Shown: one piece after another, positions 38,601-47,244 of the stretch
Numbering within the stretch: the first letter of the stretch is position 1
How the letters are laid out: each line of letters opens with the position of its first letter
NCBI RefSeq assembly: GCF_014861485.1
Contig: NZ_JACZHT010000002.1
Span: 186,001 to 250,000 of the forward strand
Origin: Phaeovibrio sulfidiphilus
Lineage (GTDB): Bacteria > Pseudomonadota > Alphaproteobacteria > Rhodospirillales > Rhodospirillaceae
DNA length: 64,000 nucleotides
Reading direction: 5' to 3'
Program-made: the position numbers and the translations under genes
The notes under the pieces: model-generated
Told to the model about the DNA's origin: nothing
The model's input: the letters and a program-made list of their open reading frames with translations, nothing else
Database searches by the model: none

Positions 38601-39199
38601 CCATCGGGTTCTATCTCTCGGCCCACCCGCTGGACATCTACGCGGACTCCCTCGAGCGTCTCGAGGTCATTCCGCTGGCCTACCTGGCCGGACACGTGCG
38701 CAGCGGCGGGTCGTCCGCCCGGGTGCCGGTGGCGGTGGTCCCCGGCGCCAAGAAGGAGCGCATTTCCGAAAAGAGCAAAAGCCGCTATGCTTTTGTCGAG
38801 ATTTCCGACGCCACCGCCATGCTCGAGACCATGGTGTTTTCCGAGCAGCTGGCGGCCTCCCGGGAGCTTCTGGAAAGCGGCCAGCCCCTGTTCATGACCG
38901 TCTCGGTCCGCATGGACAGCGATGAGATCCGGCTCTCGGCCTCCCATATCGAGCCTTTGGACAACGCCATCGCCAAGGCGGTCCAGAGGGTCCGCATCAC
39001 GCTTGGCCCCGAGATTTCGGTCGGGGAGCTGCGGGAGGTTCTGGAGCGCGACGGTCGCGGAAAACGCCAGATCACCCTGTGCCTCACCCGGGAGGAGCGG
39101 GACGTGGATATCCGGCTGAAATCCGGCTACGCGGTGCGCGGCGAGACCATCTCCCGCCTGCGCACCCTGCCGGGAATTCTGGCGGTGCGCGAGGTCTAG
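35669..39199 (+). CDS. dnaE: DNA polymerase III alpha subunit
   Basis: This 1176-residue catalytic subunit of the replicative polymerase has an N-terminal PHP domain (from about residue 24, LRVHTALSLSEGAI), then the palm with catalytic aspartates in MPDFDIDFC (Asp436 and Asp438, equivalent to the E. coli 401/403 pair), and GPGRGSGAGSVVAW before it. The thumb and beta-clamp region follow, then an OB-fold near the C-terminus (about 1000-1080). Length and order match DnaE1 rather than the shorter error-prone DnaE2. The ATG at 35669 precedes a low-complexity leader of about 20 residues. The E. coli-type PHP histidines appear partly degenerate, as is common in DnaE proteins that rely on a separate proofreader. 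Confidence 0.97.
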   Translation: MTATPSPAEETPQLPAVQVPEGSFVHLRVHTALSLSEGAIGIRQLADACRADGMPAVAITDTGNLFGALEFSIAAQDRGVQPVVGIQLAVRNEDTRESGFGASREVRDPDPDTLVLLAQNETGLGNLTRLSSKAFLESARTELPQVRLADIEALSEGLILMTGGVRGPLGRLLLAGRFDEAEAHLLRLKEVFGDRLYVEIQRHDTDEENRIEPRLIDLAYAHDLPLVATNDAFFLKRQQFEAHDVLICLSQKTVLDDPDRRCLTPEHYLKSAAEMRALFADLPEACDNTLVIARRCAVRSPKRKPILPHGPGAGEGMSEGDALRKLARDGLDRRLETEVYTPDMDEAARSEVAAPYRERLDFEIDVIIRMGFPGYFLIVADFIQWAKGKGIPVGPGRGSGAGSVVAWALTITNLNPLRYALLFERFLNPERVSMPDFDIDFCQERRGEVIAYVQERYGTDRVAQIITFGKLQARAVLRSVGRVMQMPLGKVNAICKLVPAPPGKTVMLADAIREEERLRALRDEDPEVAKLLEIGQELEGLYSHASTHAAGVVIGDRPLVDLVPLYRDPNSDMPVTQFNMKWVEQAGLVKFDFLGLKTLSVVATAASLLKRRGIEVDPDTIPLDDRPAYELMSRGETAGVFQLESTGMRDVLKGLKPDTIEDIVAIVALYRPGPMENIPSYIRRKNGEEEVIYMHPSLEPILKETYGIMIYQEQVMQAAQIMAGYSLGGADLLRRAMGKKIKAEMDEQRALFVTGATARGTSQSKANEVFDQMAKFAEYGFNKSHAAAYAIVAYQTAYLKANYPVEFMAATMTFDLNNTDRLAASKMELKRLGIEVLGPDVNRSEATFCPEDGAVRYALGAIKNVGLAAMRDLVAERQENGPFRSLEDFVHRMDLKAVNKRMLENLIKAGALDSLHPDRRSLLDGVELLMRHAQLAGETRSSSQSSLFGDGEDSLPPLNLPKARPWSEMERLSHERDAIGFYLSAHPLDIYADSLERLEVIPLAYLAGHVRSGGSSARVPVAVVPGAKKERISEKSKSRYAFVEISDATAMLETMVFSEQLAASRELLESGQPLFMTVSVRMDSDEIRLSASHIEPLDNAIAKAVQRVRITLGPEISVGELREVLERDGRGKRQITLCLTREERDVDIRLKSGYAVRGETISRLRTLPGILAVREV

Positions 39200-39272
39200 C
39201 CGTCCCGCTTGCCCGCCCTTCCGTGTGTCTGATTGGTTCCGTCCGACCCTCCAGAAGAAAGCCCCTGTCTGA

Positions 39273-40520
39273 ATGATCCGCCTGATCCACACCGCCGACG
39301 TTCACCTGGATTCCCCGCTGCGCTCGCTGGCGCTGCGGGACGGCGCGCTTCAAGACCAGGTCCGGGCGGCCACGCGCCAGGCGTTCGTGCGCATTGTGGA
39401 CAGCGCGCTCGAGCTTGGCGTCCAGGGCCTTCTGGTGGCCGGAGACCTGTTCGACGGGGCCCAGAGAAGCGCCCGCACCGCCGCCTTCCTGAACGCCCAG
39501 CTCGACCGCCTGAACAGCGCGGGCATTGGGGTGTTCTACGTGAAGGGAAACCACGACGCGGAAAACCCGGTGGCGGGGGAAATTCCGCTTCCGGGAAATG
39601 TCCACGTATTCGACGACCAGGGCGGAAAGGTGCGCCTGGGGCAGACCGATGTCTGGATCCACGGCGTCAGCTTCAGCGGTCGCCAGGCCCCGGCCAGTTT
39701 GCTGCCCAAGTTCGCGGCGCCCGTGCCGGGTGCTGTGAACATCGCGCTTTTGCACACGTCCCTTTCGGGGGCTCCGGGGCACGATCCCTATGCGCCGTGC
39801 TCGGTGGCGGAGCTGGAGGCTCTGGGATTTGACTACTGGGCGCTGGGGCATGTCCACCGCCGGCAGGTGCACCGGGAGTCCCCCTGGGTGGTCATGCCCG
39901 GGACGCCCCAGGGCCGGGACATCAAGGAGCCCGGCCCCCGCTCGGCCACGCTCCTGAGCATCGGGGATGGCCGGATTTCCGTGTCCGAGATTCCCACGTC
40001 CGAGGTGGAGTTCCACCGGGTTTCCGTTGACGTCACGGGGATCGGCGATCCGGACGCGCTGCGCCTTGCGGTTCGGAAGGCGCTGCAGCGCTGCGACCGG
40101 GCGCTTGTCTCGCCCCGGGGGATTGTCCGGGTCCGCCTTGCGGGAACCGGCCCCCTGGGCTGGCAGATTGTGCGCGATGCGGAGGTCTGGACCGAGACCG
40201 TGAAAGAGCTGGCCCTGGAGACCGGTCGCCTGTGGGTCGAGAAGGTCGATACAGATGTGACAACCGGCGACGCTGCCGGGCCCGGCGAGACGGCGTGCGA
40301 CGCCACCTCGGAGCTGGCGGTCCTGATGGAGGCCATCGCTGCCGAGCCCGGCATCCGGCAGGACATTCTGGCGGATGTGGACACCGTCTTGCTGCTCGTG
40401 CCAGCGGAGCACCGGGCGGCTCTCCTGCCGGACGAGGGGGCGCTCGAGCAGCACGCGGACGATCTCGCGCGGCGGGGGCGCGAGCGGGTTCTGGCCCTTA
40501 TGCGGGGGGCGTCCTCATGA
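39273..40520 (+). CDS. SbcD/YhaO-like metallophosphoesterase (DNA exonuclease family)
   Basis: The 415-residue protein has the five calcineurin-like phosphoesterase motifs of Mre11/SbcD nucleases: HTADVHLDSP (6-15), AGDLFDG, VKGNHDAEN, IALLHTSLSG and GHVHRRQ. The C-terminal about 150 residues would be the cap and the region that contacts its ATPase partner. It is closer in length and layout to B. subtilis YhaO than to E. coli SbcD. The stop overlaps the start of the ATPase gene (ATGA), the expected pairing for a nuclease-ATPase complex. It follows dnaE by 73 bases. Confidence 0.9.
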   Translation: MIRLIHTADVHLDSPLRSLALRDGALQDQVRAATRQAFVRIVDSALELGVQGLLVAGDLFDGAQRSARTAAFLNAQLDRLNSAGIGVFYVKGNHDAENPVAGEIPLPGNVHVFDDQGGKVRLGQTDVWIHGVSFSGRQAPASLLPKFAAPVPGAVNIALLHTSLSGAPGHDPYAPCSVAELEALGFDYWALGHVHRRQVHRESPWVVMPGTPQGRDIKEPGPRSATLLSIGDGRISVSEIPTSEVEFHRVSVDVTGIGDPDALRLAVRKALQRCDRALVSPRGIVRVRLAGTGPLGWQIVRDAEVWTETVKELALETGRLWVEKVDTDVTTGDAAGPGETACDATSELAVLMEAIAAEPGIRQDILADVDTVLLLVPAEHRAALLPDEGALEQHADDLARRGRERVLALMRGASS

Positions 40521-43500
40521 TGCGCCTGCGCCGCCTGGACTTGAAGCGCTTCGGCCACTTCACCGACACACACCTGGAGTTCGGCGAGGCCGTCCCCGGC
40601 ACACCGGACTTCCACGTGGTCTACGGCCCCAACGAGGCGGGCAAGACCACCCTGATGGAGGGGTATCTCCGGCTTCTTTACGGGTTTCTTGCCAAGAACG
40701 AGCCCTATGACTTCCGCCACCAGCGCCCCAACCTGTCGGTGGCGGGTCTTCTGGATATCAATGGTCAGACTTTATTTCTGGAACGAAGTCCCAGAAAAGG
40801 CTCGCCCCTTCTGGACGAGCGCGGGGCCGTGGTCCCCGAGGCGGTTCTGGGGGCCGTTCTGGGACGGCTGTCCCGGGACGACTACCGGAAGCTTCTGTGT
40901 CTGGACGATGCCACCATCGAGACCGGCGGACAGGAGATCACCAACAGCCAGGGCGAGATCGGGCGGCTGCTGTTTTCCGCGGCGGCGGGGATCAGCGACC
41001 TGTCCACGGTGCTGGAGGACGCCCGGAAGAAGGCGGACGACCTCTACCGCAAGGGCGCGCGCCTGACCCGGTTTGCCGAGGTCAAAAAGGAATTTGATGA
41101 CCTGCGTACTCGTATCCAGGAGACGGACATCCCGGGCGAGGCCTGGAAGGCCCGCAGGCAGGCTTTGGACGAGGCCCGGGCCGAGCAGGCGTCGGCGGAG
41201 GCGGACCGCCGGGCGCTCCATCAGGAAAAGGTGCACATCGAGGCGCGCCTTCGGGCCCTGCCGGTTCTGGAGAGGATCGACGCTTTGGAGCGTGATCTGG
41301 CTCCCCTGGCGCTCTACCCGGAGGCTCTGGACGTGGATCCGGAGGAGCTGTTGGATCTTCTGGGGGAGCGTGCGACCCTGGATGACCGCGCGGCCCAGCT
41401 GGCCCGGGAGCGGGCCCGACTGGAGGACGAGCAGGCTGCAGTTGCGGCGGTTCCCCGGGCTCCCGGCCTGGCCGAGGATCTGGCAGCGCTTCAGGGGGTG
41501 CACGGCCGCGTTCAGGCGGCGCAGACCGATCTGCCCCACCGGGAGCAGGAGCGGGCGGACCGGATCGCCGCCATGCGCCAGTGCGTCCGCGATCTGGGGA
41601 TCGGGGAGGACGTCGACCCGCAGACCCTTGTGGTGCCCGCCCTCCGGCTGACGGAGCTGGAGCAGGCGCGCGAGGCCGTCCTGACCTCCCGCTCGGACAT
41701 CGCACGGGAGTGCGGTGAGCTCGAGGCCCAGGACCGGTTTCTGGCGGACCTGCAGCGGAAGATCGCCCGGCTCCAGGACGACGGGGACCGGGACGGCCCC
41801 GAGATCGCAGCGGTGCTGGAGCGGTTCGACACCCAGGGCCTGGAACGGGATCACGCCGTCGCCCAGAAGGAGCTGGCCTCGGCCCGGGCCCGTCTGGGGA
41901 GTGCTCTGGCCGCCCTGACCCGGGGGCGGCAGGTGTTCGACACCGTGCCCGACACGGCTGTGACCGAGGCCGAGGTGGCCGACCTGGTGTCCTCGATCCA
42001 GAGCCTGGACCGGAAGCTCGCCGACCTGCAGGAGCGCCGCAATGACCTTCGCACCGAGTGCGAGAGCCTTCGGGCCCGGGCCGAGGCCCTGAAAACCACG
42101 GCCGGCGTGGTCTCGGATGAGGAGGTCCTGGCGGCGCGCACGACCCGCGATGCCCTGTGGGCGGCCCACCGGGCGGCCCTGACGGCGGACACGGCCGGGA
42201 CATTTCACGAGGCCATGCAGGCCCTGGACCGGCTGGAGGGCCAGCAGCTTGCCCGGGCGGCGGAAGCCGGAAGCCTGCGGGAGATCCGCCAGGATCTGCG
42301 GGAAAAGGAGGTTCGGGCCGCGGGGCTGGACCGCTCGCTGGAGCAGGCCGGGACGGAGCGGGCCCGACTGTATACCCGCCTTGCGGGGCTTCTTGCGGAT
42401 GCGGGGCTTGAGGCGGGACTTGATGCGGGAACTGACGGCGGGCTTGATCCGGGGGCTGGCTCACGGAGCGCCGGGGGGCTTGCGCCGGATGGGGCGGTGG
42501 TCTGGTTCCGGGCTCTGGACGCGGCGCGGGAGGCGGCCCGCACCCTGGACCAGGTGCAGGAGCAGCACGCGCCGGTTTTTGCCCGGGCCCGGGCCCTGAT
42601 GGCCGAGCTGGGCGCCGATGACACGGGGCCCGCGGAGACCGCGGCGCTTCCCGATGTGCTTCACCGGGCAGGCACGATTGCGACCCGCCACACGACCCGT
42701 CTTCGGGATGTGGAGCAGGAGCAGGTGCGCCTGCGGGACAATCTGGAGGCTCGCGAGGCCCAGGAGAACCGCCTGTCCGCCGCCCGTCTTCGGGAGGAGG
42801 AGGCAGTTGCGCGCTGGACGTCCCTGGTCGACGGGCTGTTCGGCTCCACCCTGGGGGCGGAGGCTTTGCTCCGGTCCCTGGACCCGCTTCGGGATCTGCG
42901 CGAATGCGATGGCCTTCTGCGCGAGACGGTTCAGCGGATCGAGGCCATGGCCCGGGACCGGGAGGCGTTCGGGCAGGAGGTCCGGGCTCTTGCCGGGCGC
43001 TACGCGGTGGCCGACACGGGAACGGCGCAGGAGATTTACGCCGCGCTGGAGGATCGCGCCCGCGAGAGCGCCGCCGCCGAACAGAAGGCCGCCGCCCTGG
43101 AGCAATCCCTGGCAGAGCTTCGGGAAAACGGGGACGACATCACCCGGCGCCGCGAGCGGCTGGCCGCGCGGGTGGCCCATCTGGGCGCCCTGTTCCCGCC
43201 CGCCATTCCCGCGGCCACCCTTGAGGACGTGCGCGCCGCGGTGTCCGCAACCCACCGGGCCATCGGCATGCGCCAGCAGAAGGCGGAGCTGGAGCGGGAG
43301 GTTTGCCTTGGCCTGGGGTGCACCGATCTGGCCGACGCCCGGGCGTCTTTGGCGGATGCCCGCATGAGCGATCTGGAGACCCGGCTTCTGGACAGCGCCG
43401 CGGCTCTGGACGATGCGGACCGGCGCCACACTGCCGCGGTGGAGGCCCGGGTGGCCGCAGAGACCGCCCTGAAAGCGGTCACCGGCGAGGCCGATGTGGC

Positions 43501-44056
43501 CCTGCTTGTGGAGCGGTGCAAGACCCTCGAGCTGGAGCTCGGGGACATTGCCTTCGACTATCTGGAATGGCAGATCGGCCTTCGCCTTGCACACGAGGCG
43601 ATCCGCCGCTACCGGGACCGCCATCGCAGCGGGATGCTGGAGGCCACGGAACGCGCGTTCGTCGAGCTGACCAACGGGGCCTACTCCCGGCTCGAGACCG
43701 TGCCCGATGGCGGGGCCGAAATCCTGATGGCTCTGGACGCGGCGGGAACCGCCAAGCGGGCCGAGGACCTCTCCAAGGGCACGCGCTTCCAGCTTTACCT
43801 GGCCCTGCGCGCGGCGGCCTACGAGCAGATGGCCGCGGCCGGAACGGTCCTGCCGTTTTTCTGTGACGACATTTTCGAGACCTTCGACGAGGGGCGGACC
43901 CGGGCGGCCTGCCAGCTCATGGAGCGGATCGGGCGGACCGGCCAGGCGATCTACCTGACCCACCACCGCCATGTGGTGGATCTGGCGCAGGAGGTCTGCG
44001 GGGCCCGGGTGCACATCCACACCCTTCCGACGGCCGGTCTCCAGCCGGGGGCGTGA
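40517..44056 (+). CDS. SbcC/YhaN-like AAA ATPase with long coiled coils
   Basis: The 1179-residue protein is a Rad50/SbcC-type ATPase. Walker A GPNEAGKTT is at 37-45; the ABC-like signature LSKGTRFQLYLALRAA and Walker B FFCDDIFETFDE are at about 1090-1124, with the switch histidine block YLTHHRHV just after. About 800 residues between them are charged and heptad-like, with a short Gly/Asp-rich break near 725-745. The AID-type N-terminus and the absence of a CxxC zinc hook suggest the YhaN group rather than canonical SbcC. Its ATG overlaps the nuclease stop codon by ATGA. A 6-base-pair hairpin (44071-44087) lies after the stop. Confidence 0.9.
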   Translation: MMRLRRLDLKRFGHFTDTHLEFGEAVPGTPDFHVVYGPNEAGKTTLMEGYLRLLYGFLAKNEPYDFRHQRPNLSVAGLLDINGQTLFLERSPRKGSPLLDERGAVVPEAVLGAVLGRLSRDDYRKLLCLDDATIETGGQEITNSQGEIGRLLFSAAAGISDLSTVLEDARKKADDLYRKGARLTRFAEVKKEFDDLRTRIQETDIPGEAWKARRQALDEARAEQASAEADRRALHQEKVHIEARLRALPVLERIDALERDLAPLALYPEALDVDPEELLDLLGERATLDDRAAQLARERARLEDEQAAVAAVPRAPGLAEDLAALQGVHGRVQAAQTDLPHREQERADRIAAMRQCVRDLGIGEDVDPQTLVVPALRLTELEQAREAVLTSRSDIARECGELEAQDRFLADLQRKIARLQDDGDRDGPEIAAVLERFDTQGLERDHAVAQKELASARARLGSALAALTRGRQVFDTVPDTAVTEAEVADLVSSIQSLDRKLADLQERRNDLRTECESLRARAEALKTTAGVVSDEEVLAARTTRDALWAAHRAALTADTAGTFHEAMQALDRLEGQQLARAAEAGSLREIRQDLREKEVRAAGLDRSLEQAGTERARLYTRLAGLLADAGLEAGLDAGTDGGLDPGAGSRSAGGLAPDGAVVWFRALDAAREAARTLDQVQEQHAPVFARARALMAELGADDTGPAETAALPDVLHRAGTIATRHTTRLRDVEQEQVRLRDNLEAREAQENRLSAARLREEEAVARWTSLVDGLFGSTLGAEALLRSLDPLRDLRECDGLLRETVQRIEAMARDREAFGQEVRALAGRYAVADTGTAQEIYAALEDRARESAAAEQKAAALEQSLAELRENGDDITRRRERLAARVAHLGALFPPAIPAATLEDVRAAVSATHRAIGMRQQKAELEREVCLGLGCTDLADARASLADARMSDLETRLLDSAAALDDADRRHTAAVEARVAAETALKAVTGEADVALLVERCKTLELELGDIAFDYLEWQIGLRLAHEAIRRYRDRHRSGMLEATERAFVELTNGAYSRLETVPDGGAEILMALDAAGTAKRAEDLSKGTRFQLYLALRAAAYEQMAAAGTVLPFFCDDIFETFDEGRTRAACQLMERIGRTGQAIYLTHHRHVVDLAQEVCGARVHIHTLPTAGLQPGA

Positions 44057-44345
44057 GCGCCGCGGGCGTGCGGGGTATAGAACCCCGGCCGGGTGCGGCG
44101 GTCCGCGAGGCCCGGTGCATGTGCGGGGGCGGGGCCGGGACTGGCTTGCAGCGCACGGCGCCAGAGCCGGGTTACGGCGCAAGGGCCTGCGTCGGCCTGG
44201 AGCGCAAGGTGTCAGCGCCGGGTGGCGGCGCGGTCATGGCGTCGGGTGACAGCGCGCGGGCCCGATGGGGCTACCCGTTTTCCGACCGGGCCGGGTGCGT
44301 CCCGGGGGCGTGGCCGATGCCCTCAGGAGAGGCCCCGGATCCGGC

Positions 44346-44987
44346 TCAGGGTGTCAGGCTCTCGCGCAGATAGGCCCCCACCGTGTCCTGCAGGACCGGC
44401 AGGTGTTCCGAGAACGTGTGCCCCGCGCCCGCCACGACCCGGTAGTCAATCTTGATGTTCTTCTGCTGGGACAGCTTGCCGGCCAGCCGGGCCACGTTGG
44501 CCTCGGCCACCATGCCGTCTCGGGATCCGTGGACGATCAGCCCCGAGGACGGGCAGGGCGCAAGGAAGCTGAAGTCGTGCACCCCCGCAGGCGGGGCAAC
44601 GGACACGAACCCGTTGATCTCGGGGCGTCGCATCAGAAGCTGCATGGCAATCCAGGACCCGAAGGAGAAGCCCGCCACCCAGCAGGACCGGGCGTTGGCG
44701 TTGTAGCTTTGCATCCAGTCGAGGGCGGAGGCCGCGTCGGACAGCTCGCCGGGGCCGTTGTCAAAGGTTCCCTGGGAGCGCCCCACACCGCGGAAATTGA
44801 AGCGCATCACGGAAAAACCGTGGCTGGCAAAGGTATGGAACAGGGTGTAGACGACCTTGTTGTTCATGGTGCCGCCCTTCTGGGGGTGCGGCGACAGGAT
44901 CAGGGCGATGGGAGCGTCGGACGCGGAGGAGTGCTTGTAGCGGCCTTCAAGACGGCCTTCGGCACCGTTAAAGATAATTTCAGGCAT
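44346..44987 (-). CDS. Alpha/beta hydrolase (intact copy)
   Basis: This 213-residue hydrolase belongs to the small dienelactone/COG2945-like group. Cues are LSPHPQKGGTMNNKVVYTL (32-50), FNFRGVGRSQG, the nucleophile elbow GFSFGSW with Ser108, HGSRDGMV carrying the acid, and GAGHTFSEH with the histidine. Two in-frame ATGs exist; 44987 gives the family N-terminus MPEIIFNG, and 45008 would add seven residues. Its substrate is unknown. A degraded copy of its N-terminal part lies at about 45928-46002 in the same orientation, and a degraded cysE lies between; see findings. Confidence 0.88.
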   Translation of the reverse strand: MPEIIFNGAEGRLEGRYKHSSASDAPIALILSPHPQKGGTMNNKVVYTLFHTFASHGFSVMRFNFRGVGRSQGTFDNGPGELSDAASALDWMQSYNANARSCWVAGFSFGSWIAMQLLMRRPEINGFVSVAPPAGVHDFSFLAPCPSSGLIVHGSRDGMVAEANVARLAGKLSQQKNIKIDYRVVAGAGHTFSEHLPVLQDTVGAYLRESLTP

Positions 44988-45279
44988 CGTGGTCGGTGTT
45001 CCATCCATGTGTGCGCCGGAGGCGCGGGTTGCGAAGCAACGGTACGAACGGTTGTGGCCGCTGGCGTCGGTCGGCTGCGTGGGCGTGGCCGGTGTTTACC
45101 CGGGGCGCGTGCTCCCGACGGATTCGGGGCAGCCCGGGTGTGCCCGCAGAAAAAACCGGTTCATACGGGCACCGGGACGTGCAGGGAAAAGCCTCGTAAC
45201 CGCCATGCTCCGGAGCTCTCCTCTGCTTCGGACCCGTTCGGCCGTCCGGCGGGCGAGGGATATTAGCACGGAAGTCACC

Positions 45280-45510
45280 ATGTTTTTCAAGAAACTGAGA
45301 GAAGAGCTTGACAAACCCGGTCCCGTGACCGTTCGACGGGCCCGAAACTGGAGGTTTTCCTGCCCGATCCGGTCGATCCTGCCGTGCTTTTGTCGCGAAT
45401 CGCCCCCGCTCCGGCGCCTCGAACGGGGCTGTTTTCCGCCTCGCCGTGCTCATCTGGGGAGAGTTTTCCGCCGCGTCGAGGTGTTTACGGTGTGAAAACC
45501 GGATCCTGGG
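45280..45510 (+). pseudogene. Decayed partial copy of cysE
   Basis: The first 12 codons (MFFKKLREELDK) match the intact cysE at 46467 ([12 protein letters not shown]) almost base for base. After about 65 bases the reading frame shifts by one base relative to the intact gene (65 versus 66 bases to the next shared codon). In the shifted frame KLEVFLPDPVDPAVLLSRIA aligns with the intact [20 protein letters not shown]. Weaker DNA similarity continues through the equivalent of [12 protein letters not shown] to about 45510. The catalytic histidine region is not recognisable. The promoter-proximal bases before both ATGs are also similar (acGGAAG...ATG). It cannot encode an active enzyme. Confidence 0.88.
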
Positions 45511-45927
45511 GCTGTTTTTTGGCTCCTCGGGTCTCCACATGAGGACACACGGGCGTGGTCCCCGATTGGGATCACGGGTCCGGACAGGATGGCGGACGGT
45601 GTATGCGACCGGGGCGGGCGGGATCTGCGGCTGTGCACGACAGGGGTATGCCGCTGTGGCTGCCGTTGGGCCCGGTGCCACGTGCGGGCGGTCCGGGTGC
45701 CCGTGAGGTGGCCGGTGCGCCGGGGCTGCGGGTCTGCGCGGCCGGGTCGGGTCTCCTGGGCCTGCTCCGGGTCTGCGCGGCCGGCTCCCCGAAATCCGTC
45801 GTGCCCGCTTTTCAGTCCGCCTGCTTTTCAGTTTCCCCGGGCTTTGGCCCGCCCGTTCCCCGGGCTTTGGCCCGCCCGGCCTCCGGATCTCCTGTGTGTC
45901 CCTCAGCAGTGGCCATGGGGCAGTGGC
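45511..45927. other. Degraded junction region between the two copies
   Basis: No gene is seen. Traces of both duplicated genes could be present but cannot be aligned with confidence by eye. Short direct repeats of GGGTCTGCGCGGCCGG occur near 45730-45790, and similar GGCTTTGGCCCGCCCG units near 45838-45870. Confidence 0.4.
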
Positions 45928-46002
45928 CACGGGGCGGTGGGCTTCGGGAAAACCATGAGTCGCAACATCCGGCAAAAGGGTGTAGACAGCGGAGTTGAGA
46001 AC
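45928..46002 (-). pseudogene. Decayed fragment of the alpha/beta hydrolase
   Basis: On the minus strand LNSAVYTLLPDVATHGF aligns with MNNKVVYTLFHTFASHGF of the intact hydrolase (residues 41-58), with shared DNA runs such as GTCTACACC and GGTTTT. The predicted elbow and catalytic residues are absent, and the upstream portion is unrecognisable. It lies about 465 bases before the intact cysE start, the same order and strand as the intact hydrolase relative to the cysE copy. Confidence 0.72.
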
Positions 46003-46070
46003 GGCTGGCGCCGGAGCCCTTGCCCGGCGGAGCCCTGGCCGGTGACGAACTCCCGGGCCCGCCCTGTCGT

Positions 46071-46109
46071 CAGGCGGTCTCGGCAGGCGGTCTCGGCAGG
46101 CGGTCTCGT
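46071..46109. repeat. 13-bp tandem repeat, three copies
   Basis: CAGGCGGTCTCGG is repeated three times in a row, the last ending in T instead of G. It lies inside the decayed duplication. Confidence 0.85.
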
Positions 46110-46466
46110 CGGGCGGGCGGGTCCGGCAGGACTGCACCTGCGCTTGCGCGTGGGGGCCGCGCTCCTGTCCCCCCTCATCGGCGCTGGCGGGTCTTCGGGC
46201 CTGCGGGGCGCCGCGGTCCGAACTCCGGCACGGCCCGGATCCGGTTGCTATTGTTGATCGTTTTCGTCGGTGATGTTAGGGTTTTCCATGACCCGGCAGT
46301 CCCTTCCGGAGGGAAAAACGCTCGAAGACATCCACGTGAAAATGCCGTTTGTGCGCGCTCCCGACCCGACAGGGCCGGTCACCGGCGCCGTGTTACACCC
46401 CTGATCTGATACGCCCCGGACCGCTTTCCCTGTCCGGCAGGCTGAGTTACTGGTACGGAAGACCCC

Positions 46467-47219
46467 ATGTTTTTCAAGCAACTGAGAGAAGACCTTGACA
46501 CAATAATGGCCCGCGATCCCGCGGCACGCTCGAAACTTGAGGTTTTTCTGTGTTACCCGGGCTTCCACGCCCTTCTGTTTTACCGAATCGCCCATCCGCT
46601 GTGGACACACGGCTGGTACACCCTGGCCCGTTTCATCGCCCACCTGGGGAAGATGTTCACGGGCGTCGAGATCCACCCGGCGGCAAAAATCGGCCGGCGC
46701 CTCTTTATCGACCACGCCACCGGCGTTGTGATCGGCGAGACCGCCGAGGTGGGCGATGACGTGACCCTCTATCACGACGTGACCCTGGGGGGCACCTCGC
46801 TTGAGCGGGGCAAGCGCCACCCCACCGTCGAGGACGGGGTGGTGATCGGTGCGGGCGCCCAGGTTCTGGGGCCCCATGTGATCGGCAAGGGCGCCCGGAT
46901 CGGCGCCAACGCGGTTGTTCTGAAGCCGGTTCGCCCGGGCGCCACCATGGTGGGCATCCCGGCCCAGGAGGCGGGTGAGGTCCGGCTCCGGGCGGAGGAG
47001 GGGTTCTCCCCCTACGGCACGCCGGAAAACGTGAGCGATCCGGTGGAGGTCCATATCGGGGAGCTTCACAAGGAACTGGAGCGTCTTCGGGAACGAATCG
47101 AGACACTGGAGCGGATGCCGTCTCCGGTGGCGGCTCCGGTCGCGGCTGCAGCACCGTCTGCGCCGGCGGGCGGTGCCAGGACAGGTCGGGGCGAGCGGCG
47201 CTCCGGCACGACACAGTGA
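46467..47219 (+). CDS. cysE: Serine O-acetyltransferase (intact copy)
   Basis: CysE makes O-acetylserine, the carbon skeleton for cysteine. The 250-residue product has the left-handed beta-helix repeats from [11 protein letters not shown] (70-80), catalytic His83 in [12 protein letters not shown] and His118 in [14 protein letters not shown], and GIPAQEAG near the C-terminus. A variable Ala/Pro-rich tail follows a short coiled helix. It is of the compact EpsC/CysE2 type rather than the longer enterobacterial form. GGAAG precedes the ATG at 46467. The iscR-type gene begins 25 bases after the stop, linking cysteine supply with Fe-S cluster control. Confidence 0.96.
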   Translation: MFFKQLREDLDTIMARDPAARSKLEVFLCYPGFHALLFYRIAHPLWTHGWYTLARFIAHLGKMFTGVEIHPAAKIGRRLFIDHATGVVIGETAEVGDDVTLYHDVTLGGTSLERGKRHPTVEDGVVIGAGAQVLGPHVIGKGARIGANAVVLKPVRPGATMVGIPAQEAGEVRLRAEEGFSPYGTPENVSDPVEVHIGELHKELERLRERIETLERMPSPVAAPVAAAAPSAPAGGARTGRGERRSGTTQ

Positions 47220-47244
47220 GGATACGGACAATGAGGGCGGCGCA

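Noticed and set aside
35552-39292. A 1246-codon open frame antisense to dnaE
   Set aside because: It is a shadow of the dnaE reading frame in GC-rich DNA, with low-complexity composition and no domain.
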